Below are positions 50,552 through 59,081 of a stretch of DNA of 64,000 nucleotides, piece after piece (the stretch's first letter is position 1; each line of letters begins with the position of its first letter). Location of the stretch: contig JBKBNY010000001.1 of assembly GCA_046295175.1 (NCBI GenBank), positions 310,001 to 374,000 of the forward strand, in the 5' to 3' direction. The notes under the pieces were generated by a model, which saw nothing but the letters and a program-made list of their open reading frames with translations, searched no databases and was not told the origin of the DNA. Position numbers and translations under genes: made by a program. This DNA is from JALOLV01 sp046295175 (GTDB lineage: Bacteria > Bacteroidota > Bacteroidia > Cytophagales > Spirosomataceae).

Positions 50552-51136
50552 ATGTTTGAAGAGCTAAAAAAATACTGTTCGTCAATTGTTCAACTAACAG
50601 AAAGCGAGTTAAAACTGATTGATACAAATTTTGAAGTTAAAGTATTAAAAAAGAAAGATTTTTTACTGCAAGACGGTAAAGTTTGCGACTTTATCGGATT
50701 CATTACCAAAGGCACAATTAGGCATTTTCATGTCAAGGACGGTGTAGAAAGAACTTGTGATATTTCATTTGAAAATTCGTGGGTTACTGATTTTCAAAGT
50801 TTTACACATAATACATCTTGCATAATGAATCTGCAAGCCATAACCAACACAACTGTATTTATAATCAAGAAAGAAAACCTTTATAAATTGTATAATGAGT
50901 GTAATAAGTATGAAACATTTGGAAGGATTATGGCCGAACAAGTGGCACAAAGAGCCACCGAAATAGCGATGTCGCTTTCATCAGATAAGCCCGAAGAAAG
51001 ATTCAAGAATTTATTAAAAAAACAACCTGATTTATTTCAAAGAGTACCACAAAAATACATAGCCAACTTCTTAGGAATTAGCCCTGAGAGTTTGAGTAGA
51101 ATTCAAAAAAGAATTCATACCAAACAAAAATCTTAA
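50552..51136 (+). CDS. Crp/Fnr family transcriptional regulator
   Basis: 194 residues. Cyclic-nucleotide-binding-like beta-roll (about 20-125: LLQDGKVCDFIGFITKGTIRHF), dimer helix, then an HTH with VPQKYIANFLGISPESLSRIQKRI. No FNR-type N-terminal Cys cluster, so iron-sulfur oxygen sensing is unlikely. The ligand is unknown. It is preceded by operator site 2, so it is a candidate for binding the AGACA-N2-TGTCT palindrome. Confidence 0.92.
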   Translation: MFEELKKYCSSIVQLTESELKLIDTNFEVKVLKKKDFLLQDGKVCDFIGFITKGTIRHFHVKDGVERTCDISFENSWVTDFQSFTHNTSCIMNLQAITNTTVFIIKKENLYKLYNECNKYETFGRIMAEQVAQRATEIAMSLSSDKPEERFKNLLKKQPDLFQRVPQKYIANFLGISPESLSRIQKRIHTKQKS

Positions 51137-51177
51137 CTTAAGTCATCGTCATTAAGCCTAATGTATTTCCAATTTTG
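51136..51177 (+). promoter_or_regulatory. Promoter of the 51204 gene with ACTTAAGT palindrome
   Basis: CAATTTTG (51170-51177) resembles the -7 box with one mismatch. The 8-bp palindrome ACTTAAGT (51136-51143) is centred 30.5 nt before its first base, the same distance as the AGACA/TGTCT sites. An 8-bp palindrome is weak evidence. Confidence 0.35.
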
Positions 51178-51203
51178 CACTTCAATTAAGCACAGTTCAA
51201 AAA

Positions 51204-51971
51204 ATGAAATACAGATTATTTACTTTAATTATGATGGCATTGGCAGTAACAAACAGCCTAACAGCACAACAGTTAGATTTCTCGAAAGTCAAAGGCTTTG
51301 AACATCAATTAGATGATGTGATGGAATTGATTGATACAACTGAGTTAAAAACCAAACTCAAAGAGGTTGAGAAGGAATTTAAGCAAAATCCGACAGAAAT
51401 AAATAAAACCAGACTTGGGGTTATTTATCACGAAACAGCATTAAATCTCTCGTTTTTTTCAAAAACAGAATTTAAAGGCTACGCCAAAAAGAGTTTTGAT
51501 GTTTTGACCGAACAATTCAATTCTGGTAAAACATCCAAAGAGTTGTTGCCATTTATTGCATCTTATAGAGCATCAGCATTATCATTGGTCGGTGCCGAAA
51601 CCAAGAAATTGAAACTATTGGGTAAAGCATTTACATTATTTAACGAAGCCGTAAATAAATATGCCTCGGTATCCTATTTACCCGAATTTTTGCGAGGAAG
51701 TGTAGCCGAAAACTTACCTTGGTTTTTCTTCACAAAAAAGAGGTTCGCCAAGCAAGACTTTCAATCAATTATCGACAAACAAGATAAAAATGAAAATTAC
51801 GCCAATTGGAAAATCATGAGTTTCACGTATTGGGCTTGGGCAAATCAAAGGCAAAGTTCAAAATACAAAAGCCAATCTTTGACCTATCTCGATAAAGCAA
51901 TAGCTTTAGACCCAAACTATAAAGCTGGTAGAAAAAGGGCTGAAGAATTAAAAAACAAAATGTCTAAGTAA
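51204..51971 (+). CDS. Exported helical (TPR-like) protein of unknown function
   Basis: 255 residues. Signal peptide about 1-21 (ending LTAQQ). The rest is all-helical, with a late TPR-like unit YLDKAIALDPNYKAGRKRAEELKNK. A MELIDTTELKTKLKEVEKEF coiled segment follows the signal. No specific family assigned. It stands alone after a Crp/Fnr gene. Confidence 0.75.
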   Translation: MKYRLFTLIMMALAVTNSLTAQQLDFSKVKGFEHQLDDVMELIDTTELKTKLKEVEKEFKQNPTEINKTRLGVIYHETALNLSFFSKTEFKGYAKKSFDVLTEQFNSGKTSKELLPFIASYRASALSLVGAETKKLKLLGKAFTLFNEAVNKYASVSYLPEFLRGSVAENLPWFFFTKKRFAKQDFQSIIDKQDKNENYANWKIMSFTYWAWANQRQSSKYKSQSLTYLDKAIALDPNYKAGRKRAEELKNKMSK

Positions 51972-52029
51972 GTAAGAACTGAAGAAACAAGCCTACTTTT
52001 TGAGGGGTTTACTCTCGGGTATCTCAATT

Positions 52030-52037
52030 TAAATTTG
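52030..52037 (+). promoter_or_regulatory. -7 box of the MmpS-like lipoprotein gene
   Basis: TAAATTTG (52030-52037), 38 nt before the ATG. No TTG at a standard spacing. Confidence 0.45.
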
Positions 52038-52074
52038 TAGTATCATTTTATCCATTATAAACACAAAAAAAACC

Positions 52075-52482
52075 ATGAAAAAGCAAATCAGATTAGCTAT
52101 TTTAAGCATTTTTGCCACATTTGCAATGCTCTCTTGCTCAAAAGATGAAGTCGGTTCTGGAGGTAATAGCGGCAGCCGTGATGTCAAATACGAAATTACG
52201 GGTAACTATTCGGGGAATTTAATCGTTGCTGCCGCAACAAACAATGGAGTAACAGAAGCATTTGAAGTAGATAAACTTCCGTGGTCAACGTCATTCACTG
52301 CAAAATCTTCTGTAAATACCTTGGTGATGGTGGTAACGGGCGGGGCTGGCAAACTCGGCAAAAAAGGAGAAACAGTTACCTTGAAAATTTATGTGGGCGG
52401 AAAAGAAGTCGATGCATCAACGGGAACAGCACTCAGCGATGGAATAATTAGTGTTTCTACTATACCCTATATTTTGAGATGA
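52075..52482 (+). CDS. MmpS-like lipoprotein
   Basis: 135 residues. Lipoprotein signal with lipobox MLSC-S (Cys about 20). The mature part follows the MmpS pattern: VKYEITG strand, EAFEVDKLPWSTSF with the LPW signature, Gly-rich turn, VTLKIYVGGKEVD. MmpS-type proteins in actinobacteria assist RND transporters; the role in Bacteroidota is unknown. The stop overlaps the start of a Crp/Fnr gene (ATGA), so both are translated together. Confidence 0.8.
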   Translation: MKKQIRLAILSIFATFAMLSCSKDEVGSGGNSGSRDVKYEITGNYSGNLIVAAATNNGVTEAFEVDKLPWSTSFTAKSSVNTLVMVVTGGAGKLGKKGETVTLKIYVGGKEVDASTGTALSDGIISVSTIPYILR

Positions 52483-53042
52483 ATTTAGGGGATGTCTTAA
52501 ATAGTTTCAACCTTAAAAAAGCCGATGCCGAGCAAATTGAAGGAATCTTCACCAAAAAAATCAGCCTATCAAATGGCGATTATTTTGTGAAGGATGGTCA
52601 AGTTGTGGGCGGCATCGGTTTTATCAAAAAAGGGGCGTGTCGGTTTTTCTATAATCGAAAAGGCGATGAATTTACACGTTGGGTTTCGTTTGAAGGCGAG
52701 TTTATTACATCGCTTGCGAGTTTTCTTTACCAAAAACCTGCATACGAAAACATCCAAGCCATTAGAGATACAGAAATACTATTTGCCGAACGAAAAGCAT
52801 GGTATGACTTATTCGAAAAAAATGAGGTTATGCGGGGTCTGTGGCTCAAAACCCTCGAAGAACTCTATGTAGATTTAGAACATAGGGTTTTTCGTTTTCT
52901 CACACTCAATGCCGAAGAACGTTATCGGTGGATGTTTGAAAACCAACCTAATTTTATCAATCAAGTACCCGATAAATATTTGGCTCAAATGCTGGGAATC
53001 ACCCCTCGCCACCTGACACGTTTACGTAGCAAACGGATATAG
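52479..53042 (+). CDS. Crp/Fnr family transcriptional regulator
   Basis: 187 residues, beta-roll domain (YFVKDGQVVGGIGFIKKGACRFFY) and C-terminal HTH with VPDKYLAQMLGITPRHLTRLRSKRI. Recognition helix PRHLTRLRSKR differs from the other two Crp/Fnr proteins here. Translationally coupled to the MmpS-like lipoprotein. Operator site 3 starts 1 bp before its last base, so it can act on the downstream beta-barrel gene. Confidence 0.92.
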   Translation: MNLGDVLNSFNLKKADAEQIEGIFTKKISLSNGDYFVKDGQVVGGIGFIKKGACRFFYNRKGDEFTRWVSFEGEFITSLASFLYQKPAYENIQAIRDTEILFAERKAWYDLFEKNEVMRGLWLKTLEELYVDLEHRVFRFLTLNAEERYRWMFENQPNFINQVPDKYLAQMLGITPRHLTRLRSKRI

Positions 53043-53084
53043 ACATTTGTCTTCGACTGGAGTAAAATCAGAAAAGTAATTTTG
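53041..53084 (+). promoter_or_regulatory. Crp/Fnr-type operator (site 3) and promoter of the 53103 gene
   Basis: AGACA-TT-TGTCT (53041-53052), 24 nt, TAATTTTG (53077-53084). The ATG at 53103 is 18 nt after the -7 box. Confidence 0.75.
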
Positions 53085-53102
53085 CAAGAAATAAAATCAA
53101 TT

Positions 53103-53756
53103 ATGAAAATAGCAAAATTCTCTTTCTTTATTCTCTTTTTAGGGATAAATTCTTATGCTCAAAATCAATCAAATACCACCGAAAAATTCAAAATGAGTCT
53201 GGTTTTTGGTTTAAATCAACCCGTCATTACGCAAGGCTTCAATGTAGAGCTAAATTATTACACCAAGTATTTTGTTTTTGATTATTCACATGGTTTCAAT
53301 TTACATTTCAAAGACAAATTGGTAACAGAAGATGCTCGAAATCAGCATCTTAAATTCAAAATTTCACACTCTCTTGGTTTTGGAGTCGGTTATAGAATCA
53401 CCCCAGAGTTCAACCTCAGAATCGAACCCAAACTGCACATTTGGAATATGTACTATGATGACAAAAGCTATGTAAAAGACAATAAAATCAAGCAATATTC
53501 GACTTATACACTTGGCTTAGGGGCGTATTATCGTTGGTTGCCATTCAGAAATCAAGCTGGATTTGCACAGGGAATTAGTGTAGTACCGAGTGTGAGGTGG
53601 TGGCCTAATGTACTCTCAACTTTGAAAGACAATGAATACACTTACTTTAATCGGATTACGAACCAAAACGAGGTCCATAAAGCCAATAATATAGGTATCA
53701 ATAATACCCCATTTTTTGGCAATATTAGTGTAGGGTATAGTTTTGGAAATCGTTAG
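53103..53756 (+). CDS. Exported beta-barrel-like protein
   Basis: 217 residues from the ATG at 53103. Signal peptide 1-20 (ending SYAQ). The rest alternates polar and hydrophobic residues with aromatic belts (VELNYYTKYFVFDYSHGFNL, SHSLGFGVGYRITPEFNLRIE) and ends in NISVGYSFGNR, typical of small outer-membrane barrels. Function unknown. Preceded by operator site 3. Confidence 0.75.
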   Translation: MKIAKFSFFILFLGINSYAQNQSNTTEKFKMSLVFGLNQPVITQGFNVELNYYTKYFVFDYSHGFNLHFKDKLVTEDARNQHLKFKISHSLGFGVGYRITPEFNLRIEPKLHIWNMYYDDKSYVKDNKIKQYSTYTLGLGAYYRWLPFRNQAGFAQGISVVPSVRWWPNVLSTLKDNEYTYFNRITNQNEVHKANNIGINNTPFFGNISVGYSFGNR

Positions 53757-53805
53757 ATTTACTCTTTATCCTACTCTAATTAGCCTAAAATTAGTAATAA
53801 GACAC

Positions 53806-55308
53806 ATGAAAAAAGCTATTCTTAAAACATTAAAAATCTCCTCAATACTAATTGCGGTATTTGCTATAACCATATTTATTGGTGTACAGATGCCGAAAGA
53901 GTACTATAAAGCCAATCCCACAACCGCCCGTAGTTTCATCCTTAAAAATTGCCATATTGTTGATATTGAAAACAATAAAATTGATTACAATCAGAATGTG
54001 GTAGTAAAAAATGGGGTAATTGTCTCTATTGACTCCGTAACCCAAACAATAGACCCTAATACTCCAATCATCGATGCCAAAGGGAGTTTTGTGATGCCCT
54101 CGCTTTGGGATATGCACGTACACACGATTTCGCTGTCGCCTCAATTGCATTTTCCGTTGATGATAGCTCACGGCGTAACCCATATCAGAGACCTGGGCGA
54201 TGGCGATTCGTGGGCATCAGATATTGAAAATACTGACACCAGAGACAAGGTTATCTGGGAAAGAATGGAAACCAACGAAGAACTGCTGATGCCCAAAATC
54301 ATGGAAGCTACGAGTTTTCATTTGGAGGAAGTGGACGGTTTGGATGAAAAAAACGTAACTGAAAAAGCCAAAGAAATTGTAGAAAAACTGAAAAGAAGAA
54401 ATGAACCATTTGTAAAAGTACAATTGGATGAAGATAACTACCCTACTTCTTTTTTTTATGAAATACAAAAACAAGCTAAAGTAAACAAGATTCCTGTTTT
54501 GGGGCATTTGCCCGCCCATGTTGATGCCAGTCTGGTGTTTACCAACGGTTTCAGAAGTGTAGAACACGCTTGGGCTTTGATACCCCACTTCGTAAAAAAC
54601 AAGCAGTTGGAGGGAGGTGACATCAAACGCAAAAGTTACGAATTGGCCAACCAAAACGAAGCAATTGCCCATCAGGTTTTGGAACTTATGAAAACCCAAA
54701 ACGTCTATTATTGCCCAACGCACATTACCTCAAATCGAAAGGAATATCTGGCGTTTGATGAGAATTTCAACAACAACCCCAATAATAAGTACATCAATGG
54801 TGTGCAGTTGTTTGCTTGGAAGTCGCTCAACTGGCTCCACACCAAAGGATACGACAAAACCGAAGACCTGCCCGTCTTGAAAGCCTACTATGACCGAGGG
54901 CTTGAAGTAACCAATTTGGCTCACAAAAAAGGTGTGAAACTACTGGCAGGAACTGACGCTTTGGATAGAAACGTGTATCATGGCCTCAGCCTACACGAAG
55001 AATTACAAGAACTAACCAAAGCAGGGCTTTCAAATGCCGAGGCTCTCAAAACTGCCACTATCAATCCCGCCCAATACTATGGATTATCTGACCAATATGG
55101 CAGTATTTCGGTGGGTAAAAAAGCAGCGTTTATTTTATTAGACAAAAATCCGTTAGAAAATATTGCCCATACGCAAAGCATCAACGCCGTTTTCTTCAAC
55201 GACAGATTTTACCCAAAATCAGACTTAGAGAACATGAAAAAATACACCATTCGGCAAGCCAAAAGCTATGGCATGAGTTGTAAGTTTATCTGGAATATGC
55301 TCAAATAG
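53806..55308 (+). CDS. Membrane-anchored amidohydrolase family protein
   Basis: 500 residues from the ATG at 53806; the longer frame overlaps the previous gene. N-terminal anchor (about 12-30). Metal-dependent amidohydrolase fold: MWDMHVHT-type motif (LWDMHVHTISL), then VKVQLDEDN, GHLPAHVDAS, EHAWALIPH, and late GTDALDRNVYHGLSLHEELQ holding the catalytic Asp. C-terminal YGSISVGKKAAFILLDKNPLENI is characteristic of imidazolonepropionase-like exported amidohydrolases. Substrate unknown. Followed by an MBL-fold gene after 26 bp. Confidence 0.9.
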   Translation: MKKAILKTLKISSILIAVFAITIFIGVQMPKEYYKANPTTARSFILKNCHIVDIENNKIDYNQNVVVKNGVIVSIDSVTQTIDPNTPIIDAKGSFVMPSLWDMHVHTISLSPQLHFPLMIAHGVTHIRDLGDGDSWASDIENTDTRDKVIWERMETNEELLMPKIMEATSFHLEEVDGLDEKNVTEKAKEIVEKLKRRNEPFVKVQLDEDNYPTSFFYEIQKQAKVNKIPVLGHLPAHVDASLVFTNGFRSVEHAWALIPHFVKNKQLEGGDIKRKSYELANQNEAIAHQVLELMKTQNVYYCPTHITSNRKEYLAFDENFNNNPNNKYINGVQLFAWKSLNWLHTKGYDKTEDLPVLKAYYDRGLEVTNLAHKKGVKLLAGTDALDRNVYHGLSLHEELQELTKAGLSNAEALKTATINPAQYYGLSDQYGSISVGKKAAFILLDKNPLENIAHTQSINAVFFNDRFYPKSDLENMKKYTIRQAKSYGMSCKFIWNMLK

Positions 55309-55334
55309 CAAAGAAAATCAAAACAAAATACTCT

Positions 55335-56105
55335 ATGAAAAAGCTAATTACTCTTCTATCTTTCAATACATTATTGATGCTGTTGGCGTATTCGAGCAAT
55401 GCCCAGCTACCACCACCCGATACCTTAAAAACTCAAAAAGGAGATTTAATTATTCAACCGATTTTTCATGGGGCATTGGTCATGCGTTGGCAACAAAAAA
55501 CGATTTACATTGACCCATACAATGGCATCAATGCTTATAAAGGTTTGCCCTCACCCGATTTGATTTTGATTACGCATATCCACCAAGACCACATGGATAC
55601 GCTTACTTTAAATGCCCTCAATACTGCAAAAGCAAATCTGATAGTACCACAGGCAGTTGCGGATAGGCTACCTTCCAAATGGAAAAACCAAGAAGTGGTA
55701 TTAAGTAATGACAATACATACACCGATTCTGGGATTTCTATCACCGCAGTACCGATGTATGACTTGCCACAAGAGGCTAATTCAAGGCATATAAAAGGTA
55801 TGGGCAATGGCTATGTTCTGGAAGTCGGCGGCAAACGAATTTACGTTTCTGGCGATACGGATGATATTCCTGAAATGCGAAATCTGAAAAATATCGATGT
55901 GGCTTTTGTATGTATGAATCAGCCATTTACCATGACCATCCAGCAAGCAGCAAGTGCGGTTCTTGATTTTAAACCAAAGATAATGTACCCGTATCATTAC
56001 CGAGATATGAACGGCTTTAGTGATATAAACACCTTTAAAAAATTGATTGATGAAAGTAACAATAGTATTGTCGTAAGGATAAGGAACTGGTATGCTAAAA
56101 TGTAA
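55335..56105 (+). CDS. Exported MBL-fold metal-dependent hydrolase
   Basis: 256 residues. Signal peptide 1-23 (ending SNAQ). Metallo-beta-lactamase fold of the UlaG/RomA-like branch: LITHIHQDHMD gives H81-x-H83-x-D85-H86; VSGDTDDIPEM and MYPYHYRDM provide later ligands. Not a true beta-lactamase by motif. Likely operon partner of the amidohydrolase. Confidence 0.88.
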   Translation: MKKLITLLSFNTLLMLLAYSSNAQLPPPDTLKTQKGDLIIQPIFHGALVMRWQQKTIYIDPYNGINAYKGLPSPDLILITHIHQDHMDTLTLNALNTAKANLIVPQAVADRLPSKWKNQEVVLSNDNTYTDSGISITAVPMYDLPQEANSRHIKGMGNGYVLEVGGKRIYVSGDTDDIPEMRNLKNIDVAFVCMNQPFTMTIQQAASAVLDFKPKIMYPYHYRDMNGFSDINTFKKLIDESNNSIVVRIRNWYAKM

Positions 56106-56156
56106 CAAAAACCAAAGATTTAACATACTAACAAAGCCGCTTAAACTTTGAGACTC

Positions 56157-56666
56157 ATGAATAAAAAAAAACTTATTCTTGCCTCCACTTCTATCCTGAT
56201 TTTGGCAACGATTTTTAGTTTCACATCCAAGAAAAAACTATCGATTGAAGGTGTTTGGCGATTTGTGGAAGTAAAAACCGTAAAACCGGACGGTTCGTCA
56301 ACTTCAACATTTGCGAAGGAAGGCTTGGCCATTTTTGCCGATAATCATTACAGTATCAATTGGACCAGCCACGTCTCTGAAACCCGTAGTTGGCAAATGG
56401 CCGACTCTACCAAATTGAGTAGGTTTAACCAGTCAATCATCAATACGGGTACTTTCGAGATTAAAGACTCCATCCTAACCACCAAAGCCATATTTGCGAT
56501 GAACCCTATGTTTAGCAACGGATTAGCAAAATTTAAGTGTTCGTTTGCGGGTGATACCCTGATTTTGAAAGGTTTGAGTGTTGTCTCGTCCGATAATGTC
56601 TCGCACCCTACTTACGCTCGGGGTTCGTATTTTGTGAATAAACTTTTAAGAGTGAAGAGTAAATAA
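56157..56666 (+). CDS. Lipocalin-like exported protein
   Basis: 169 residues from the ATG at 56157 (TTG at 56148 is the alternative). Hydrophobic N terminus about 5-22, then SIEGVWRFVEVKTVKPDGS, the usual opening of lipocalin-like domains, with repeated beta strands. Ligand unknown. Confidence 0.7.
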   Translation: MNKKKLILASTSILILATIFSFTSKKKLSIEGVWRFVEVKTVKPDGSSTSTFAKEGLAIFADNHYSINWTSHVSETRSWQMADSTKLSRFNQSIINTGTFEIKDSILTTKAIFAMNPMFSNGLAKFKCSFAGDTLILKGLSVVSSDNVSHPTYARGSYFVNKLLRVKSK

Positions 56667-56721
56667 ATGCTAATTCGCTATTGCCCATTCCTCAAATCAT
56701 TGATAATCAATCAATAAACCT

Positions 56722-57177
56722 ATGTTTTTAAAAATCCTTCTCATTTTATCAACTGGTACACTTGGGGTATTTGTGGGTACACAATTGGCCGAAGCCGCCC
56801 TCATCGTACCGTATTGGAAGGGGCTATCGCCCAATGATTTTTTTGATTTTTATAAAAATTATGGCAAAAAACTACACCAGTTTTATTCGCCTCTGACCAT
56901 AATCTCAACCCTTCTGCCACTTGCTACGATAGCCTATTGCTTGTTTACAAAACAAAAAATAGACCCTTTGATGTGGCTTATGGTGGTATTTACCTTGCTG
57001 TTCTTTTCTTCTTATTTTGTGTATTTCAAGGAGGCCAATCTGAGTTTTACAGAAAGAAGTTTTTCTGATGAATCGCTTTCAAATAAGCTGAATGAATGGG
57101 CAAATTGGCATTGGGGAAGGGTCGCCTGTGAATTGGCGGCTTTTGTCTGTGGCCTCTTATTATTGGTGAAAAAATAA
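56722..57177 (+). CDS. Four-helix membrane protein (possibly DUF1772-like)
   Basis: 151 residues, four hydrophobic helices; NEWANWHWGRVACELAAF near the end resembles the WHxxR region of DUF1772/anthrone-oxygenase-like proteins, but the match is judged by eye. Function unknown. Starts a run of closely spaced plus-strand genes (gap 44 bp to the next). Confidence 0.6.
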   Translation: MFLKILLILSTGTLGVFVGTQLAEAALIVPYWKGLSPNDFFDFYKNYGKKLHQFYSPLTIISTLLPLATIAYCLFTKQKIDPLMWLMVVFTLLFFSSYFVYFKEANLSFTERSFSDESLSNKLNEWANWHWGRVACELAAFVCGLLLLVKK

Positions 57178-57221
57178 GTCAAAACTTATCAAATCACCCA
57201 AAACATTATTTTACAAAAACT

Positions 57222-57632
57222 ATGAGAAATAGAGAATTCCCCTTTTTTACTAATCTGTTTGTAGTCGCTGCCTTATGGAACCTCATCGGGGCGGGATTCG
57301 GATTTTTCAATACCGAATATACCTTTCAAGGCTTGTTTGAAAGAAAACTTAATGACCCCTTGTTTTATGAAGTGTACAAGGGTGCATGGGGTACGACCCT
57401 GATGTTTTTCATGGGGTATCTGTTGGTTGCCTACAATCCAGTCAGGCATTCTGGAATTGCTATCATCGGATTTGTCGGAAAACTATCCTTTGCTATCGCC
57501 GAGTTGCAACTCTACACTTCTGGCCTTGCCAATTCAAAAATACTCATCATAGTTATCGGAGATTTTATCTTTTGTGCCTTCTTCATCTATTATTTTATAG
57601 AACTGTTCAACCGAAAAAAAGCCATCGTTTAA
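57222..57632 (+). CDS. Small membrane protein of unknown family
   Basis: 136 residues, four hydrophobic helices: NLFVVAALWNLIGAGFGFFN, TTLMFFMGYLLVAYN, GIAIIGFVGKLSFAIAELQL, IIVIGDFIFCAFFIYYF. Resembles small uncharacterised Bacteroidota membrane proteins. 10 bp before the START-domain gene, so they are likely cotranscribed. Confidence 0.65.
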   Translation: MRNREFPFFTNLFVVAALWNLIGAGFGFFNTEYTFQGLFERKLNDPLFYEVYKGAWGTTLMFFMGYLLVAYNPVRHSGIAIIGFVGKLSFAIAELQLYTSGLANSKILIIVIGDFIFCAFFIYYFIELFNRKKAIV

Positions 57633-57642
57633 AATAAAGATT

Positions 57643-58227
57643 ATGAAAAGAATAATGCTGGTTTTACTATCATTTTGTAATGTGATGACACTCAAAGCAC
57701 AGCAAACTTGGAATATTGCCAAAGAAAAAGATGGAATCAAAGTAATGGTTGGAGAAGTTAGCAACAGCGAATATTATGCTTTTAAAGCCACAATGACCGT
57801 AAAAGCGACTGAAAATGAGGTTGTTGAGATTTTGAAAGATGTAAATAAATACCCTGAATGGTTTGCTTTTACGGCATCTACCAAACGAATTTCTCATTCT
57901 GAAATCGAGCAACAGTTTTTTATGGAAACGGATTATCCTTGGCCTTATTCAAACGAATGCATGAATTATCAGATGATTTTCGAAAAACCACAGCCAAACA
58001 AAACCAAAATAGCAATAACTGGGAGAAATCAGAACGTTCCTTGCAAATATTCATTCAAAAAAGCAGGTGGATATATCTTGCTGGAATCAGAAAAGGGAGG
58101 CGTTAAAATAACCTATTATTTTCATTCGGAACCATCGCAACGTATCCCAACTTGGCTTATTAATCCTCGAATACACGAAATGCCCTTTCAGACTTTCGAG
58201 GCACTCCGAGAAAAATTGAGTAACTGA
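57643..58227 (+). CDS. START/SRPBCC-domain exported protein
   Basis: 194 residues. Signal peptide about 1-18 (ending LKAQQ). START-like lipid-binding fold: WNIAKEKDGIKVMVGEV, VVEILKDVNKYPEWF, YPWPYSNECMNYQMIF, GGVKITYYFHSEPSQRIPTWLIN. Similar proteins bind hydrophobic ligands in the periplasm; ligand unknown. Confidence 0.82.
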   Translation: MKRIMLVLLSFCNVMTLKAQQTWNIAKEKDGIKVMVGEVSNSEYYAFKATMTVKATENEVVEILKDVNKYPEWFAFTASTKRISHSEIEQQFFMETDYPWPYSNECMNYQMIFEKPQPNKTKIAITGRNQNVPCKYSFKKAGGYILLESEKGGVKITYYFHSEPSQRIPTWLINPRIHEMPFQTFEALREKLSN

Positions 58228-58282
58228 TTGAAGTATGGAACTATTACCCTAAAAATTCAAGACTTTAAAGCAAAACTGATAG

Positions 58283-59062
58283 ATGGCAAATACTAAAACG
58301 ATTGTGTTTATCCACGGGCTTCACGAAAATGCAGACAGTTGGAAATCGTGGAAATTATTCTTCGAGAAATTGGGCTATACTTGCCATGCTCCCAGCTATC
58401 CATTTCATGACGGTGTACCTTCGGAGTTGCGGCAAAAACCCAATAAAGAATTGGCTAAAATCAGATTAAAAGATGTTATTGACCACTATTTAGAATTCAT
58501 CGAAAATTTAGGGGGTATTTCCCCTATATTAATTGGACATTCGATGGGTGGACTCATTGTTCAAAAATTGATTGAGGTCGAAAAAGGCTCGGTGGGAGTT
58601 TGTATCACTTCTGCTTCGCCCAAAGGCGTTTTTAGTTTTAAATGGAGCTTTTTCAAATCGAATATAGGCGTTGTGAATCCGCTCAGAGGCAATAGTTTGT
58701 ATTGTGCTACCAAAGATTGGTTTCATTATGCCATTTGCAACACATTGACACGCCAAGAATCGGACGAAATTTATGAAAAAGCTGTAGTACCCGAGGGCAG
58801 GAATATTCCGAGAAGCAGTAGATTTAATGACGGAAAAATAGACTTCAACAAACCCCATAAACCGCTTCTTTTTATCAGTGCCGAAAAAGACCATATCATT
58901 CCGATTAGCCTCAACATCAAAAACGTTAATGCTTATAAAGACAAACAGAGCATCGTAGATTTTAAGGAATTTAAAGGGCGTTCGCATAGTTTGTGCGTAC
59001 AAAAAGGCTGGGAAGAAGTAGCTTTGTATATAGAAAATTGGTTGATACTAAATGTTCAGTAA
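58283..59062 (+). CDS. Alpha/beta hydrolase
   Basis: 259 residues, no signal peptide. IVFIHGLHENADSW oxyanion loop, nucleophile elbow GHSMGG (S87), acid in ISAEKDHIIP (about D213), and GRSHSLC with the catalytic His (about 235). Cytosolic esterase or lipase-type enzyme; substrate unknown. 19 bp before the GrpB gene. Confidence 0.88.
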   Translation: MANTKTIVFIHGLHENADSWKSWKLFFEKLGYTCHAPSYPFHDGVPSELRQKPNKELAKIRLKDVIDHYLEFIENLGGISPILIGHSMGGLIVQKLIEVEKGSVGVCITSASPKGVFSFKWSFFKSNIGVVNPLRGNSLYCATKDWFHYAICNTLTRQESDEIYEKAVVPEGRNIPRSSRFNDGKIDFNKPHKPLLFISAEKDHIIPISLNIKNVNAYKDKQSIVDFKEFKGRSHSLCVQKGWEEVALYIENWLILNVQ

Positions 59063-59081
59063 ACGAGTGTTTGAATCATCT

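Noticed and set aside
53743..53805. Upstream start of the amidohydrolase gene
   Set aside because: It overlaps the beta-barrel gene and would put 21 residues before a normal N-terminal anchor.
55335..56105. MBL-fold protein as a second beta-lactamase
   Set aside because: It has the H-x-H-x-D-H hydrolase motif but lacks the B1 GGC and B3 features. It belongs to the UlaG-like group.
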